Positions 26,820 to 35,566 of a stretch of DNA of 64,000 bases are shown here, piece by piece. Position 1 is the first letter of the stretch; each line of letters opens with the position of its first letter. The DNA comes from an uncultured Acetatifactor sp. (GTDB lineage Bacteria; Bacillota; Clostridia; Lachnospirales; Lachnospiraceae), in contig CAJTXE010000021.1 in assembly GCA_910580225.1 (NCBI GenBank), forward strand, positions 1-64,000, in the 5' to 3' direction. The notes beneath the pieces were generated by a model. The model worked only from the letters and a program-made list of their open reading frames with translations, did not search any database and was not told the origin of the DNA. A program made the position numbers and the translations under genes.

Positions 26820-28043
26820 ATGAAATACGATTTTACGTCTATCATGAACCGCAGCGGCATGGATGCCATCGCTGTGGACGGTCTTGGTTCCGGAAATGCT
26901 CCGGCCAGTCCCAGGAAAGGTTTTGACGCCATCCCCATGTGGGTGGCTGATATGAATTTTCCTACCGTGCCCACGGTACCGGAAACCATCATCGCCCGCA
27001 CCAGGGAACCTCATTACGGCTATTTTTCTCCCCGGGAGGAATATCTGGACGCCATCATCCAATGGCAGGAAACCCGCAATGGTGTAACCGGCCTCACCAG
27101 AGAATGTATCGGCTATGAAAACGGTGTACTGGGCGGCGTCATCAGCGCCCTGAACGTATTCTGTTCCAGAGGTGAGAATGTGCTCCTACACTCCCCCACC
27201 TACATCGGTTTTACCGGCAGTCTGAACAATAACGGCTACCATATCATCCACAGTCCCCTGATTTTGGACGAAAATGGTATCTATCGGATGGATTTTGCGG
27301 ATATGGAGAATAAGATTATCAAAAATCGGATCCATGCAGCCGTATTCTGTTCCCCCCACAACCCCTGCGGCCGTGTCTGGGAAAAACGGGAGGTGGAGCA
27401 GTTCATGGAACTGTGTCGAAAACATGACGTGATGGTAGTTTCCGATGAAATCTGGTCGGATATCATTTTGGCAGGTCATAAACATACCCCCACCCAGAGC
27501 GTCAGCCAGGACGCCCGCAACCGCACTGTCGCGGTCTATGCTCCCTCCAAAACCTTTAACCTGGCCGGTCTGGTAGGCAGCTATCATGTCATCTACAACA
27601 AAACCATCCGGGACCGGGTGGACAAAGAGTCCTCTCTCTCCCACTACAACAACATAAACCTTCTCTCCATGTATGCACTCATTGGCGCATACCGGCCCGA
27701 AGGTCAGGAATGGGTGGACGAACTGCGACAGGTGATCACCGAAAACGTGGATTTCGCCTGCAAATATATCGCAGAACATTTTGATGGTGTCAGCGTCTCC
27801 AAGCCTCAGGGCACCTATATGCTGTTCCTGGACTGCACACAGTGGTGCCGGGCCCACGGAAGAACCATTGATGAACTGGAACAGGACGGCTGGGACGTGG
27901 GTGTAGCCTGGCAGGACGGAAGAATGTTTCATGGCCCCTGCCATATCCGCATGAACCTGGCTCTGCCCCTGTCCCTTGTGCAGGAGGCCTTCTCCAGATT
28001 GGATCGATATGTTTTTAATCTCCATTCTCTGGACTGTGTATAA
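26820..28043 (+). CDS. PLP-dependent aminotransferase / C-S lyase, MalY/PatB family
   Basis: A 407-residue fold-type I PLP enzyme. Family features: PMWVADMNFPTVPTVPETI at the substrate end, HYGYFSPREEYLDAI, the cofactor-binding CSPHNPCGRVW and SDEIWSDIIL, the Schiff-base lysine in APSKTFNLAGL, and the C-terminal arginine in CHIRMNLALP. MalY/PatB members usually act as cystathionine beta-lyases (releasing homocysteine, pyruvate and ammonia), and some are aminotransferases. The specificity cannot be read from context. The start has AAAGGATG about ten bases upstream. Confidence 0.9.
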   Translation: MKYDFTSIMNRSGMDAIAVDGLGSGNAPASPRKGFDAIPMWVADMNFPTVPTVPETIIARTREPHYGYFSPREEYLDAIIQWQETRNGVTGLTRECIGYENGVLGGVISALNVFCSRGENVLLHSPTYIGFTGSLNNNGYHIIHSPLILDENGIYRMDFADMENKIIKNRIHAAVFCSPHNPCGRVWEKREVEQFMELCRKHDVMVVSDEIWSDIILAGHKHTPTQSVSQDARNRTVAVYAPSKTFNLAGLVGSYHVIYNKTIRDRVDKESSLSHYNNINLLSMYALIGAYRPEGQEWVDELRQVITENVDFACKYIAEHFDGVSVSKPQGTYMLFLDCTQWCRAHGRTIDELEQDGWDVGVAWQDGRMFHGPCHIRMNLALPLSLVQEAFSRLDRYVFNLHSLDCV

Positions 28044-28055
28044 GAAAAAAACAAA

Positions 28056-28084
28056 TTGCATTGAATTCCATGAAATGTTAGAAT
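28056..28084 (+). promoter_or_regulatory. Promoter of the binding-protein/chemoreceptor pair
   Basis: TTGCAT (28056-28061), 17 bases, TAGAAT (28079-28084). Transcription would start near 28091, 26 bases before the ATG. Confidence 0.55.
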
Positions 28085-28116
28085 AGTAATAAAATATGCA
28101 ATATATGGAGAATGTC

Positions 28117-29361
28117 ATGAAAAGAAGAATTCCCTTATCCTTTCCTGCTGTATTTATGCTGACCGCTGTCCTCTCAGGATGCCAAACCAGCGGCACCGCC
28201 TCTTCCGAAGAATATGACACACCGGATTCCGGCACCATCAGTCTGACCGTCTGGGGCGCCGAAGAAGATGAGGAACTGCTCCGTCAGATTTTGGACGGAT
28301 TTCAGGAAGAATACCGCAGTCAGGCCGACTTTCTGATTACATATCAGCCTCAAAGTGAAAGTCACTGTACAGACGCGCTGATGGCAGATTTGGAAAATGG
28401 TGCAGATGTTTTCGCGTTTGCGGATGATCAGCTGAATACATTGGTGGCCTCCGGAGCCCTGGAGCCCATAGAAAACGCTGATAGCCTGAGAACGTCAAAT
28501 CTACCGGAGGCAGTTTCCGCCGCCTCCGTAAATGATACTCTGTATGCATATCCGCTGACTGCGGATAACGGATATTTTCTCTACTATGACAAACGATATT
28601 TTTCCGAAGAGGATATTCAATCCTGGGACCGCATGCTGGACATTGCCGGAGAAGAGGGGAAAAAAGTTTCCATGGAATGGTCTTCCGGGTGGTATGTGTA
28701 CTCTCTGTTCGGCAACACCGGCCTCACCGTTGGTCTCAATGACGATGGCATCACCAATTACTGCACCTGGAATGCCACAGAAGGTGCCATTAAGGGAACC
28801 GATGTGGCAAAGGCCATGACGGCCATGGCAAAGCACCCCGGCTTTCTCAGTACAGACGACGCCGGTTTTCTGGAAGGTGTTCAAAACGGTACGATCATAG
28901 CCGGCGTCAGCGGCGTCTGGAACGCGATCGCCGTGGAAGAAGCCTGGGGCCGGGGATACGGAGCCGCAAAGCTGCCCTCCTATACCTGTGCGGGACAGCA
29001 GGTCCAGATGTCCTCTTTCTCCGGATACAAGCTCATTGGGGTGAATTCTTACTCTGATCACAGAGAATGGGCTGCAAAGCTGGCCGAATGGATTACAAAT
29101 GAGGAAAATCAGGAACTGCGCTTCCAGCTGCGGGGTCAGGGACCTTCCAATAAAAACGCCGCTGCCTCTGAAGCGGTTCAAAATTCTCCCGCCATTGCAG
29201 CGCTCCTGGAACAGTCGGAATTCTCCTGCCTGCAGCGCATCGGTGGAAACTACTGGGAACCGGTTACCAATTTTACCGCGGAAATTCTCGCCGGAAATCC
29301 GTCTGGAAAAAGCCTTCAGGAACAGCTTGACACCATGGTCACGGGAATCATTGCCCCCTGA
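28117..29361 (+). CDS. ABC-type sugar-binding lipoprotein (family 1), orphan
   Basis: A 414-residue lipoprotein. The signal peptide ends at the lipobox LSGC (cysteine 22) from the ATG at 28117, which has GGAG six bases upstream. The mature protein has the two-lobe pattern of extracellular solute-binding family 1: TISLTVWGAEEDEELLRQIL at the start, ADVFAFADDQLNTLVASGAL, TLYAYPLTADNGYFLYYDKR, and late aromatic residues. No permease or ATPase gene follows. A chemoreceptor gene starts 22 bases downstream instead, so it may act as a ligand sensor rather than a transporter part. Confidence 0.85.
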   Translation: MKRRIPLSFPAVFMLTAVLSGCQTSGTASSEEYDTPDSGTISLTVWGAEEDEELLRQILDGFQEEYRSQADFLITYQPQSESHCTDALMADLENGADVFAFADDQLNTLVASGALEPIENADSLRTSNLPEAVSAASVNDTLYAYPLTADNGYFLYYDKRYFSEEDIQSWDRMLDIAGEEGKKVSMEWSSGWYVYSLFGNTGLTVGLNDDGITNYCTWNATEGAIKGTDVAKAMTAMAKHPGFLSTDDAGFLEGVQNGTIIAGVSGVWNAIAVEEAWGRGYGAAKLPSYTCAGQQVQMSSFSGYKLIGVNSYSDHREWAAKLAEWITNEENQELRFQLRGQGPSNKNAAASEAVQNSPAIAALLEQSEFSCLQRIGGNYWEPVTNFTAEILAGNPSGKSLQEQLDTMVTGIIAP

Positions 29362-29383
29362 CCCGAAAGGAGTAAGATTCATC

Positions 29384-30967
29384 ATGAAAAATATCAGCTT
29401 AAAGCATCGGTTGATCATCCCCATTGCTCTTCTGGGCATAGTGGCGCTGCTGTCCAACATTCTTTCCATTGTAAATATCCGCAATGTGAACGCAAGCGCC
29501 TCCAACATTGCTGACAATTACATGGAAAGCAAGAGCCGACTGGCCGAAATCTGTCAGTCCTCCATGAATATCCATAAAATGGCCCTAAGCCATATTGTAG
29601 CCACAGATTATGATACCATGATTCTCCTGGTTGCGCAGATCAAGGAGGAAGAAACGCTTCTGAGTGATATGCTTTCGGAATATAAGGATTTTGTAGTACA
29701 GGAAGACCTGGAGCAGTACCAGTCTCTTCTGAATAATTATGACGCTTTCAGACATGCCCTGGTTCATCTGGTATGCGCCAGTGCAAGTCATAAAACACAG
29801 GACGCCTATTCCATGGCCAATGGTGATGTGGCAGCCTTTGCAGCGGCCATGAAAACTGACATCGACACGCTGAACGCATCCATCAGCACACAGACCCTGA
29901 ATGCACGATCCCATCTCTCCACAGTATACCTTGTCTCTCTGGTGGTGGGTATCGGTGCTGCCATGGCCTGTGTTCTTCTGGTATTAACCGATTTCAGGCT
30001 GCTTTCAACTTATGTTGTAATACCGATAAAGAATATTCTCAATACAATTCAGGATAGTTCAGGACGCATCAACAATATGACTGGAGAAGTTCTGAAAAGA
30101 ACACAGGCCTCCCGAAAAAGCGCCTCCAATCTTTCCTCTCTCGCAGAGCAGCTTTCTGCCACCTTTCAGGAAGTAGCCGGAAATATATCTGCGATCAATG
30201 ACAGCGCCGGAATTGTCCGACGGGATGTCCAGACAATAGCAGATCAATGCAGCGCCATCACCTCTTATACAGCTCAGATGAATACCCGTGCGGATATTCT
30301 GCAGCAATCTGCCCAAAGCAGTGCAGAGAGCACCGGAGCAAAGACGGAAGAAATCCTGCATTCGCTCAATGATGCCATAGAAAAGAGCAGAAGCGTAAAC
30401 CGAATCAAAACGCTCACCGACGATATCCTGGCAATTGCACAGCAGACCAGGCTGATCTCTTTGAACGCTTCGGTGGAAGCCGCAAACGCAGGCGCGGCAG
30501 GCAGAGGTTTTGCCATGGTGGCAAGAGAAGTACGGGAACTCTCCAATTCCAGCCAGGAAACCGCAAACCGTATTCAGGAAATCAATGATGTAGTTACGGC
30601 CGCCGTCTACAATCTTTCCGAAAATGCTCAGAATCTGGTTGATTATATGAGCCAGTCTGTTCTGAAGGAATTCCAGACCTTTGTGCAGTCCGGCAGCCAG
30701 TACAAGGAGGATGCCGCTTATATCCGCAAAACCATGGATGATTTTCACGAACAGACCCAGCGTCTGAAGCATTCCATGTCCGGAATTGCAGATTCCATCA
30801 GTACGATTACCAAAGCCATTGATGAGAGTGCTTCAGGAATCACCGGTATGGCAGGCAATACCAGGAATCTGGCCGCTGACATGGAGGATATTACTCGGCG
30901 AATGGGCGTCAATCAGGATGTGGTAGCAGAGCTTGGAAAGGAAACTTTAGTGTTCAGCAATCTATAG
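29384..30967 (+). CDS. Methyl-accepting chemotaxis protein
   Basis: A 527-residue transmembrane chemoreceptor from the ATG at 29384 (AAAGGAG upstream). The first helix (LIIPIALLGIVALLSNILSI), a ~150-residue helical extracellular sensor of the 4HB type, a second helix (VYLVSLVVGIGAAMACVLLV) and a long cytoplasmic coiled coil follow. The signalling tip is SLNASVEAANAGAAGRGFAM followed by VAREVRELSNSS. A HAMP region is weak. No CheR-tethering pentapeptide is seen at the C-terminus. The tight spacing with the binding lipoprotein upstream suggests that the lipoprotein presents ligand to this receptor. Confidence 0.9.
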   Translation: MKNISLKHRLIIPIALLGIVALLSNILSIVNIRNVNASASNIADNYMESKSRLAEICQSSMNIHKMALSHIVATDYDTMILLVAQIKEEETLLSDMLSEYKDFVVQEDLEQYQSLLNNYDAFRHALVHLVCASASHKTQDAYSMANGDVAAFAAAMKTDIDTLNASISTQTLNARSHLSTVYLVSLVVGIGAAMACVLLVLTDFRLLSTYVVIPIKNILNTIQDSSGRINNMTGEVLKRTQASRKSASNLSSLAEQLSATFQEVAGNISAINDSAGIVRRDVQTIADQCSAITSYTAQMNTRADILQQSAQSSAESTGAKTEEILHSLNDAIEKSRSVNRIKTLTDDILAIAQQTRLISLNASVEAANAGAAGRGFAMVAREVRELSNSSQETANRIQEINDVVTAAVYNLSENAQNLVDYMSQSVLKEFQTFVQSGSQYKEDAAYIRKTMDDFHEQTQRLKHSMSGIADSISTITKAIDESASGITGMAGNTRNLAADMEDITRRMGVNQDVVAELGKETLVFSNL

Positions 30968-31030
30968 ATAATGAAAATGTAGACGATATATCGTTATTTC
31001 TCGAGTGAATAAGGCTGATATGGACCTGTA

Positions 31031-31056
31031 CCCGGGGAGCGATGATGCTCTCCGGG
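31031..31056. terminator. Weak hairpin between convergent genes
   Basis: Ten-base arms CCCGGGGAGC and GCTCTCCGGG (one G-T pair) with a 6-base loop, after the chemoreceptor gene. The following bases are only moderately T-rich. Confidence 0.5.
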
Positions 31057-31081
31057 CAGTCTCATTCGCCTTACTTTCAAA

Positions 31082-31783
31082 TCAGTCAAACAGAATCTCC
31101 TCCACGGTCACAAAGGTATATCCTTCCTCCAACAGCCTGTCAATGGCCTTCAGCGCCGCCGTCACGGAGGTGTCGTAATAGTCGTGCATCAGGATGATAT
31201 CGTTCTCCCCGGTCTTGCTGACAATTTTCTCTGTGATCCGCCCCACGTTCCGGGAACTCCAGTCCAGAGGGTCCACGGTCCAGAGCACCGGGAACATGTT
31301 CAGCTCCTTCTCGAAACTTTTGTCCCAGGAACCGTAGGGAGGGCGCACATACTGCACTTCCTCCCCGGTGATTTCTTTCAGTATTTCGTTGGTTTTGATC
31401 AGCTCCTCTTTGAAGTTCTCACGGTTATTTTTCGTCAGCTGTATATGGCTGTATGTATGATTGCCTATCAGATGACCCTCTTCAAACATCCTTTCGATAA
31501 TATCCGGATGTAATTCCGCATGTTCCCCGGTGACGAAAAACGTAGCCTGTATCCCCCGCTCCTTCAGCCCGTCCAGAAGCTGGGCAGTATAACTGGGATG
31601 AGGGCCGTCATCGAAAGTTATGGCAATCTTCTTTACATCCGCTTCCTCCAACAGCTCTTCCTCTGCCACAAGGACGATGCCGCTATCTGTTGTCACCGCC
31701 CTGCTCCGCATTCCATAAAAACCCAGAATAAGCACCCCCGCCATCAAATCAAACAGCAGAATTGCAGTTGTCATTTTCCTCAT
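31082..31783 (-). CDS. Polysaccharide deacetylase (NodB homology) membrane-anchored
   Basis: A 233-residue carbohydrate esterase family 4 protein, likely a peptidoglycan or polysaccharide N-deacetylase. One N-terminal hydrophobic helix (TTAILLFDLMAGVLILGFYG) anchors it outside the membrane. NodB motifs are complete: motif 1 TFDDGPHPSYT, motif 2 HLIGNHTYSHI with metal histidines, motif 3 RPPYGSWD, motif 4 DPLDWSSRN and motif 5 ILMHDYY. The start is uncertain: the ATG at 31783 has AGGG six bases upstream, while an ATG at 31804 has a site touching it. A longer frame reaching 32038 has no ribosome site, and I treat that part as leader. Confidence 0.88.
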   Translation of the reverse strand: MRKMTTAILLFDLMAGVLILGFYGMRSRAVTTDSGIVLVAEEELLEEADVKKIAITFDDGPHPSYTAQLLDGLKERGIQATFFVTGEHAELHPDIIERMFEEGHLIGNHTYSHIQLTKNNRENFKEELIKTNEILKEITGEEVQYVRPPYGSWDKSFEKELNMFPVLWTVDPLDWSSRNVGRITEKIVSKTGENDIILMHDYYDTSVTAALKAIDRLLEEGYTFVTVEEILFD

Positions 31784-31974
31784 TTTATACCCTGGTCTTT
31801 TCATCCTCTTAATGCAGTATATGCTTCCAAAAATGCTTCCATTCACCAGGTGACGTATCGTTCCATTCGTTTCCACAATACTCCCGGATACATTATCTAA
31901 GGATATGGCTCTCTGACTGGAGCTTTCTGACATCTTTCGATAGTCTTCCCGCAGCAGAACAAGATAGGATTCTC

Positions 31975-32023
31975 TCAAAAAGCAGATAAGCCCTGCCGCA
32001 GCCTGTTCCCTGCCGCAAGGCTT
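31975..32023 (-). terminator. Terminator after the alcohol dehydrogenase gene
   Basis: On the minus strand, 14-base arms (32023-32010 and 32001-31988) with two imperfect positions and an 8-base loop. A short AT stretch and TTTTT follow. It begins 12 bases after the dehydrogenase stop codon and closes the long inositol-side transcript. Confidence 0.65.
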
Positions 32024-32034
32024 ATTCAGTGTCA

Positions 32035-33315
32035 TCAATTCAGCAGCGACCTGTATATTACAAAAATATCTTCTTCCGAAAGCAGCTTCCTGGTATTGGC
32101 CGGGGAACCGGAAGCCAGTGCATCCCGGGTCATCTTCGGTATCTTTTCCAGAAATTCCTCTCTGTCTATCCCGTATTCCTCCGGCGTGGGAATGCGGCAG
32201 AATTCACAGAGTTCCCTGCAGGCCCGGATAAATTTCTCCGCAGCCTCCAGATCCGTGTCCTCACCGCCCACCGCTCCCATGGCCCTTCCCAGGTCCGCAA
32301 AACGGTCCGCAGCCTCCCGGTACACATAGGCAAAACAGGCACACAGCAGCATGGCATTGCTGATTCCGTGGGGCACATGGAACAGGGCGCCGATGGGACG
32401 GCTCATGCCGTGAATCACTGTCACAGAGGCATTGTTAAAGGCAATGCCCGCCTCCAACGCGGCCAGACTCATCTGCATTCCGGCCTCCTCCGCCGATATG
32501 GCAGCTTCACAGCCATTTGCTTCCGCCGCTGTTCCCACTTCCCGGTACTCCGATTCCGCCTCTGTCACCGCTTCTCGGTGATCCGCTTCCGCCGCGGCCT
32601 GCTTCTGATGGTCCTGTCGGGCCGCCGCTGCATAACATACAGGCAGGTACTTGAAAATCCGCTTCACCGCGCTGACTGCCAGTGTATCGGTCATGGGCTG
32701 TGCCTTTCTGGAGGTATAAGCCTCCGCCGCGTGGCAGAGGGCATCCAGTCCGGTGGCGGCCGTAATGGCAGGGGGCGTTGTCCGCGTAAACCTGGGATCG
32801 TCCACCGCCATATCCGGCATCAGATTCCTGCCCTTCAGCAGCATCTTGATATCCGCCTCCGTATTGGTGATAATGGTAAACTGGGTGGCTTCCGAGCCTG
32901 TTCCGCTGGTGGTGGGAATGGCTGCCATGGGAGGCAGGGTGCCCGTGATTTCCTTTCCGTACCAGTCATTGATGGAACCGCCTTTCACTGCCACCACGCC
33001 GATGGCCTTCATGGTATCAATGGGGGAGCCTCCTCCCACGGCAATGAGAAAGTCGCATTTCTCCTGGTCCCAGACTGCCTTTCCTGCCTCCACCATCCTG
33101 TCCGTGGGTTCTCCTGTGACCCCCGCAAAGACAGCATACTCCACCCCTGCCCCTGCAAGCATTTCCTGAACCGCCTCCACATTTTTCAGCTTCACCATCA
33201 CCGGGTCCGTGACAATTAAAGCCTTGCTGCCGCAGCCTGCAATCACCGGGGCAGCCTGCTCCAGTGCGCCCTCCCCGTAAAAGATCTGCTTTGGCATGAT
33301 CAATTGATAAGACAT
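32035..33315 (-). CDS. Iron-containing alcohol dehydrogenase (group III) with repeat insertion
   Basis: A 426-residue NAD(P)-dependent, metal-dependent dehydrogenase. NAD-binding GGGSPIDTMKAIG and PTTSGTGSEATQF, and metal ligands in PDMAVDDPRF (Asp), GLDALCHAAEAYTS (His), HGMSRPIGALFHVPHG (two His) are all present. About 45 extra residues, rich in Ala and Glu and built of imperfect ~11-residue repeats (EADHREAVT, EAESEYREVG, AEANGCEAAI), sit between KYLPVCYAAA and MSLAALEAGIAFNN. The usual family length is ~380. It follows iolG by 73 bases. The substrate is unknown, and an aldehyde from inositol breakdown is a reasonable guess. The ATG at 33315 has GGGAGAAGGAG upstream. Confidence 0.88.
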   Translation of the reverse strand: MSYQLIMPKQIFYGEGALEQAAPVIAGCGSKALIVTDPVMVKLKNVEAVQEMLAGAGVEYAVFAGVTGEPTDRMVEAGKAVWDQEKCDFLIAVGGGSPIDTMKAIGVVAVKGGSINDWYGKEITGTLPPMAAIPTTSGTGSEATQFTIITNTEADIKMLLKGRNLMPDMAVDDPRFTRTTPPAITAATGLDALCHAAEAYTSRKAQPMTDTLAVSAVKRIFKYLPVCYAAAARQDHQKQAAAEADHREAVTEAESEYREVGTAAEANGCEAAISAEEAGMQMSLAALEAGIAFNNASVTVIHGMSRPIGALFHVPHGISNAMLLCACFAYVYREAADRFADLGRAMGAVGGEDTDLEAAEKFIRACRELCEFCRIPTPEEYGIDREEFLEKIPKMTRDALASGSPANTRKLLSEEDIFVIYRSLLN

Positions 33316-33388
33316 GTCTCCTTCTCCCTTCTTCCCACCGCGGCGCAGCAGCATTGAAACGTCCGCCCGCTCTGCAGGACATTTTGCA

Positions 33389-34408
33389 TCAAACAGCGTC
33401 CATCTCCGATACCTTTACCGGCCTGTGCTCTTCCACGGACCGCCTGGCTGCCAGGCCGATCTTTACGGACTGCATTCCCGCGTGGATTCCCACCGGCACC
33501 TCTCCGCCCGTCTCACAGGCATTTACAAACTGTCTCATCTCCTCCGCAAAGGATTCCATATACCGCTCCAGGAAGAAAAACAGCGGCTTCTCCCCGGTAA
33601 CGCCCTCCCCGTTGGAAATTACCACCGTGGAAAGGGTATCGTTGGCCGTGGCAGCCATGCCCTTTGAGCCGAACAGCTCTGCCCTCTGGTCATAGCCGTA
33701 GACGGCCCGCCTGGAATTGTCAATGACCGCCAGAGCGCCGTTTGTCATTTTCAGGGTGATAATGGCCGTGTCCACATCCCCCTGCTCCCCGATGGCCGGG
33801 TCCACCAGTACCGCAGACTGCACATAAACCTCCTCCACATCGCTGTCTGTGAGGAAACATGCCATATCAAAGTCATGGATGGTCATATCCAGGAACATGC
33901 CGCCGGAAACCTTGATATAAGCCGGATTGGGGGGCTCCGGATCCCTGGAGGTAATCTTCAGGATATGGGCCTCCCCTATCCTGCCTTCGTCATAAGCCTT
34001 CCGCACCGCCGCAAAATTATGGTCAAACCGCCGGTTAAAGCCCACCTGGAATCTACAGTCCGGATGGGCTGCCAGGGCGTCCGCCACCGCCTGAATCCGC
34101 TCCAGGGCATGGTCCACCGGCTTCTCGCAGAACACATGTTTTCCCGCCTCAATGGCTTCTATGGAGACAGCCGCATGGGTATCCGTGGAAGAACAAACCA
34201 GTACCGCGTCTATCTCCGGATCGCCCAGAATCTCCTTATAATCCCTGCAGACCTTCTGCACCCCCAGGTTCCGGATAAGCTTCTCTGTTTCTTCATTTAT
34301 GTAAGGGTCCGCCACTGCCTTCACACAGGCATTTTTCACATGATAGGTTATGGACTGCAAATGTACCTTTCCGATGCGCCCCGCACCGATGATACCGATA
34401 TTGATCAT
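33389..34408 (-). CDS. iolG: myo-Inositol 2-dehydrogenase family oxidoreductase
   Basis: A 339-residue Gfo/Idh/MocA oxidoreductase, the first step of inositol catabolism (inositol to 2-keto-myo-inositol with NAD+). Rossmann motif GIIGAGRIGKVH at the N-terminus, FCEKPVDHAL with the catalytic lysine, and FLDMTIHDFDMACF with the catalytic Asp-x3-His. The ATG at 34408 is preceded by GGAGG, whereas the in-frame ATG at 34420 overlaps that site. Located after iolE in the iol cluster, across a 264-base gap in which I see no gene. Confidence 0.9.
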   Translation of the reverse strand: MINIGIIGAGRIGKVHLQSITYHVKNACVKAVADPYINEETEKLIRNLGVQKVCRDYKEILGDPEIDAVLVCSSTDTHAAVSIEAIEAGKHVFCEKPVDHALERIQAVADALAAHPDCRFQVGFNRRFDHNFAAVRKAYDEGRIGEAHILKITSRDPEPPNPAYIKVSGGMFLDMTIHDFDMACFLTDSDVEEVYVQSAVLVDPAIGEQGDVDTAIITLKMTNGALAVIDNSRRAVYGYDQRAELFGSKGMAATANDTLSTVVISNGEGVTGEKPLFFFLERYMESFAEEMRQFVNACETGGEVPVGIHAGMQSVKIGLAARRSVEEHRPVKVSEMDAV

Positions 34409-34672
34409 TTCTTCCTCCATTCTGCCGGTTTACACGGCCAATCCGTCTTTCTATTCTCTTCCTTCCCATGCCGCCCCGTAAGCCGCGGTTTCCGGCGGGT
34501 TCCCTTGGCCGGAAAAGGGCACTATATCCTGCAAATACGGAAACACCTTTTACCGCGGCAGACGCCGGGCATCCTTTCCCGTTATGCGGTCAGGCGCTCT
34601 ATAGAGCATCCAGCCTCACTCCCCCATCCGCAAAATCCGCGTCTACACGCTCCTGTCTCTGTTAATATCCCC

Positions 34673-35566
34673 TCACAGCCCTGCCTTCTGTGCAATATAC
34701 TGCCTGGCCTTCATGGCATATTCCAGGGGATTGGCCACTGCCGGGTCCTGCTCCGCCTCCACAAGCACATATCCCTCATAGCCCGTATTCTCAAGGATAT
34801 CAAAGATGGGCGCAAAATCCAGGCTGCCGTCCCCGGGCACCGTGAAGGTCCCCAATCTCACCCCCTGAAGAAAGCTTAGATTCTCCGCCTTCACCTTTTC
34901 CACCACCTCCGGACGGATATCCTTCAGATGGACATGCCTGGTTCTGGAGGCATACTTTTTCAGCACCGCCAGATAATCCTCCCCGCAATAGGCCAGATGG
35001 CCGCTGTCAAACAACAGTCCCACCAGTTCCGGGTCCGTATGTTCCATCATCCGGTCAATCTCCGCCGCCGTCTGCACCACGGTTCCCATATGGTGATGAA
35101 AAGTCAGGGCGATTCCCATATCCCTGGCCACCCTGCCCAGTCTGTTCAGGCCGCTGCACAGCAGGTCCCACTCTCTGTCGTCCATACAATATTTGTCCCG
35201 GAAAATAGATTTCTCCGTCCCCTGGATGGAATGTCCCTGTTCGGAAACGCCCACCACCTTTGCCCCCATCTCCTTGAGAAAAGTGATGTGTTCCACAAAG
35301 CCCTTTTCTGTCTCCTCATAGGGGGCCGTGGTGAGAAAGGTGGAATACCAGGCATTGCAGATCTGCATGCCCCGCAGTTCCAGGGCCTTTTTCAGCGCCG
35401 CCGTATCCCTGGGATATTTGTTCCCCACCTCGCAGCCCGTAAATCCTGCCAGGGCCATCTCCGACACACACTGCTCAAAGGTATTTTCCGCCCCTAAATC
35501 CGACATATCATCATTGGTCCATCCGATGGGCGCTATGCCCAAACGTACCTTTTTCCTGTCTAACAT
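34673..35566 (-). CDS. iolE: myo-Inosose-2 dehydratase
   Basis: A 297-residue TIM-barrel enzyme of the sugar-phosphate isomerase/epimerase superfamily. It dehydrates 2-keto-myo-inositol to the trihydroxycyclohexanedione used by IolD. Family marks: LGIAPIGWTNDDMSDLG near the N-terminus, GCEVGNKYP, TFHHHMGTVV with metal ligands, LLFDSGHLAY and HVHLKDIRP. Its ATG overlaps the iolD stop by one base (TGATG), so the two are translationally coupled. Confidence 0.95.
   Translation of the reverse strand: MLDRKKVRLGIAPIGWTNDDMSDLGAENTFEQCVSEMALAGFTGCEVGNKYPRDTAALKKALELRGMQICNAWYSTFLTTAPYEETEKGFVEHITFLKEMGAKVVGVSEQGHSIQGTEKSIFRDKYCMDDREWDLLCSGLNRLGRVARDMGIALTFHHHMGTVVQTAAEIDRMMEHTDPELVGLLFDSGHLAYCGEDYLAVLKKYASRTRHVHLKDIRPEVVEKVKAENLSFLQGVRLGTFTVPGDGSLDFAPIFDILENTGYEGYVLVEAEQDPAVANPLEYAMKARQYIAQKAGL

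Noticed and set aside
31804..32038. Longer start for the polysaccharide deacetylase
   Set aside because: The extra 78 residues precede the membrane anchor, lack a ribosome site, and overlap the terminator hairpin of the dehydrogenase gene.
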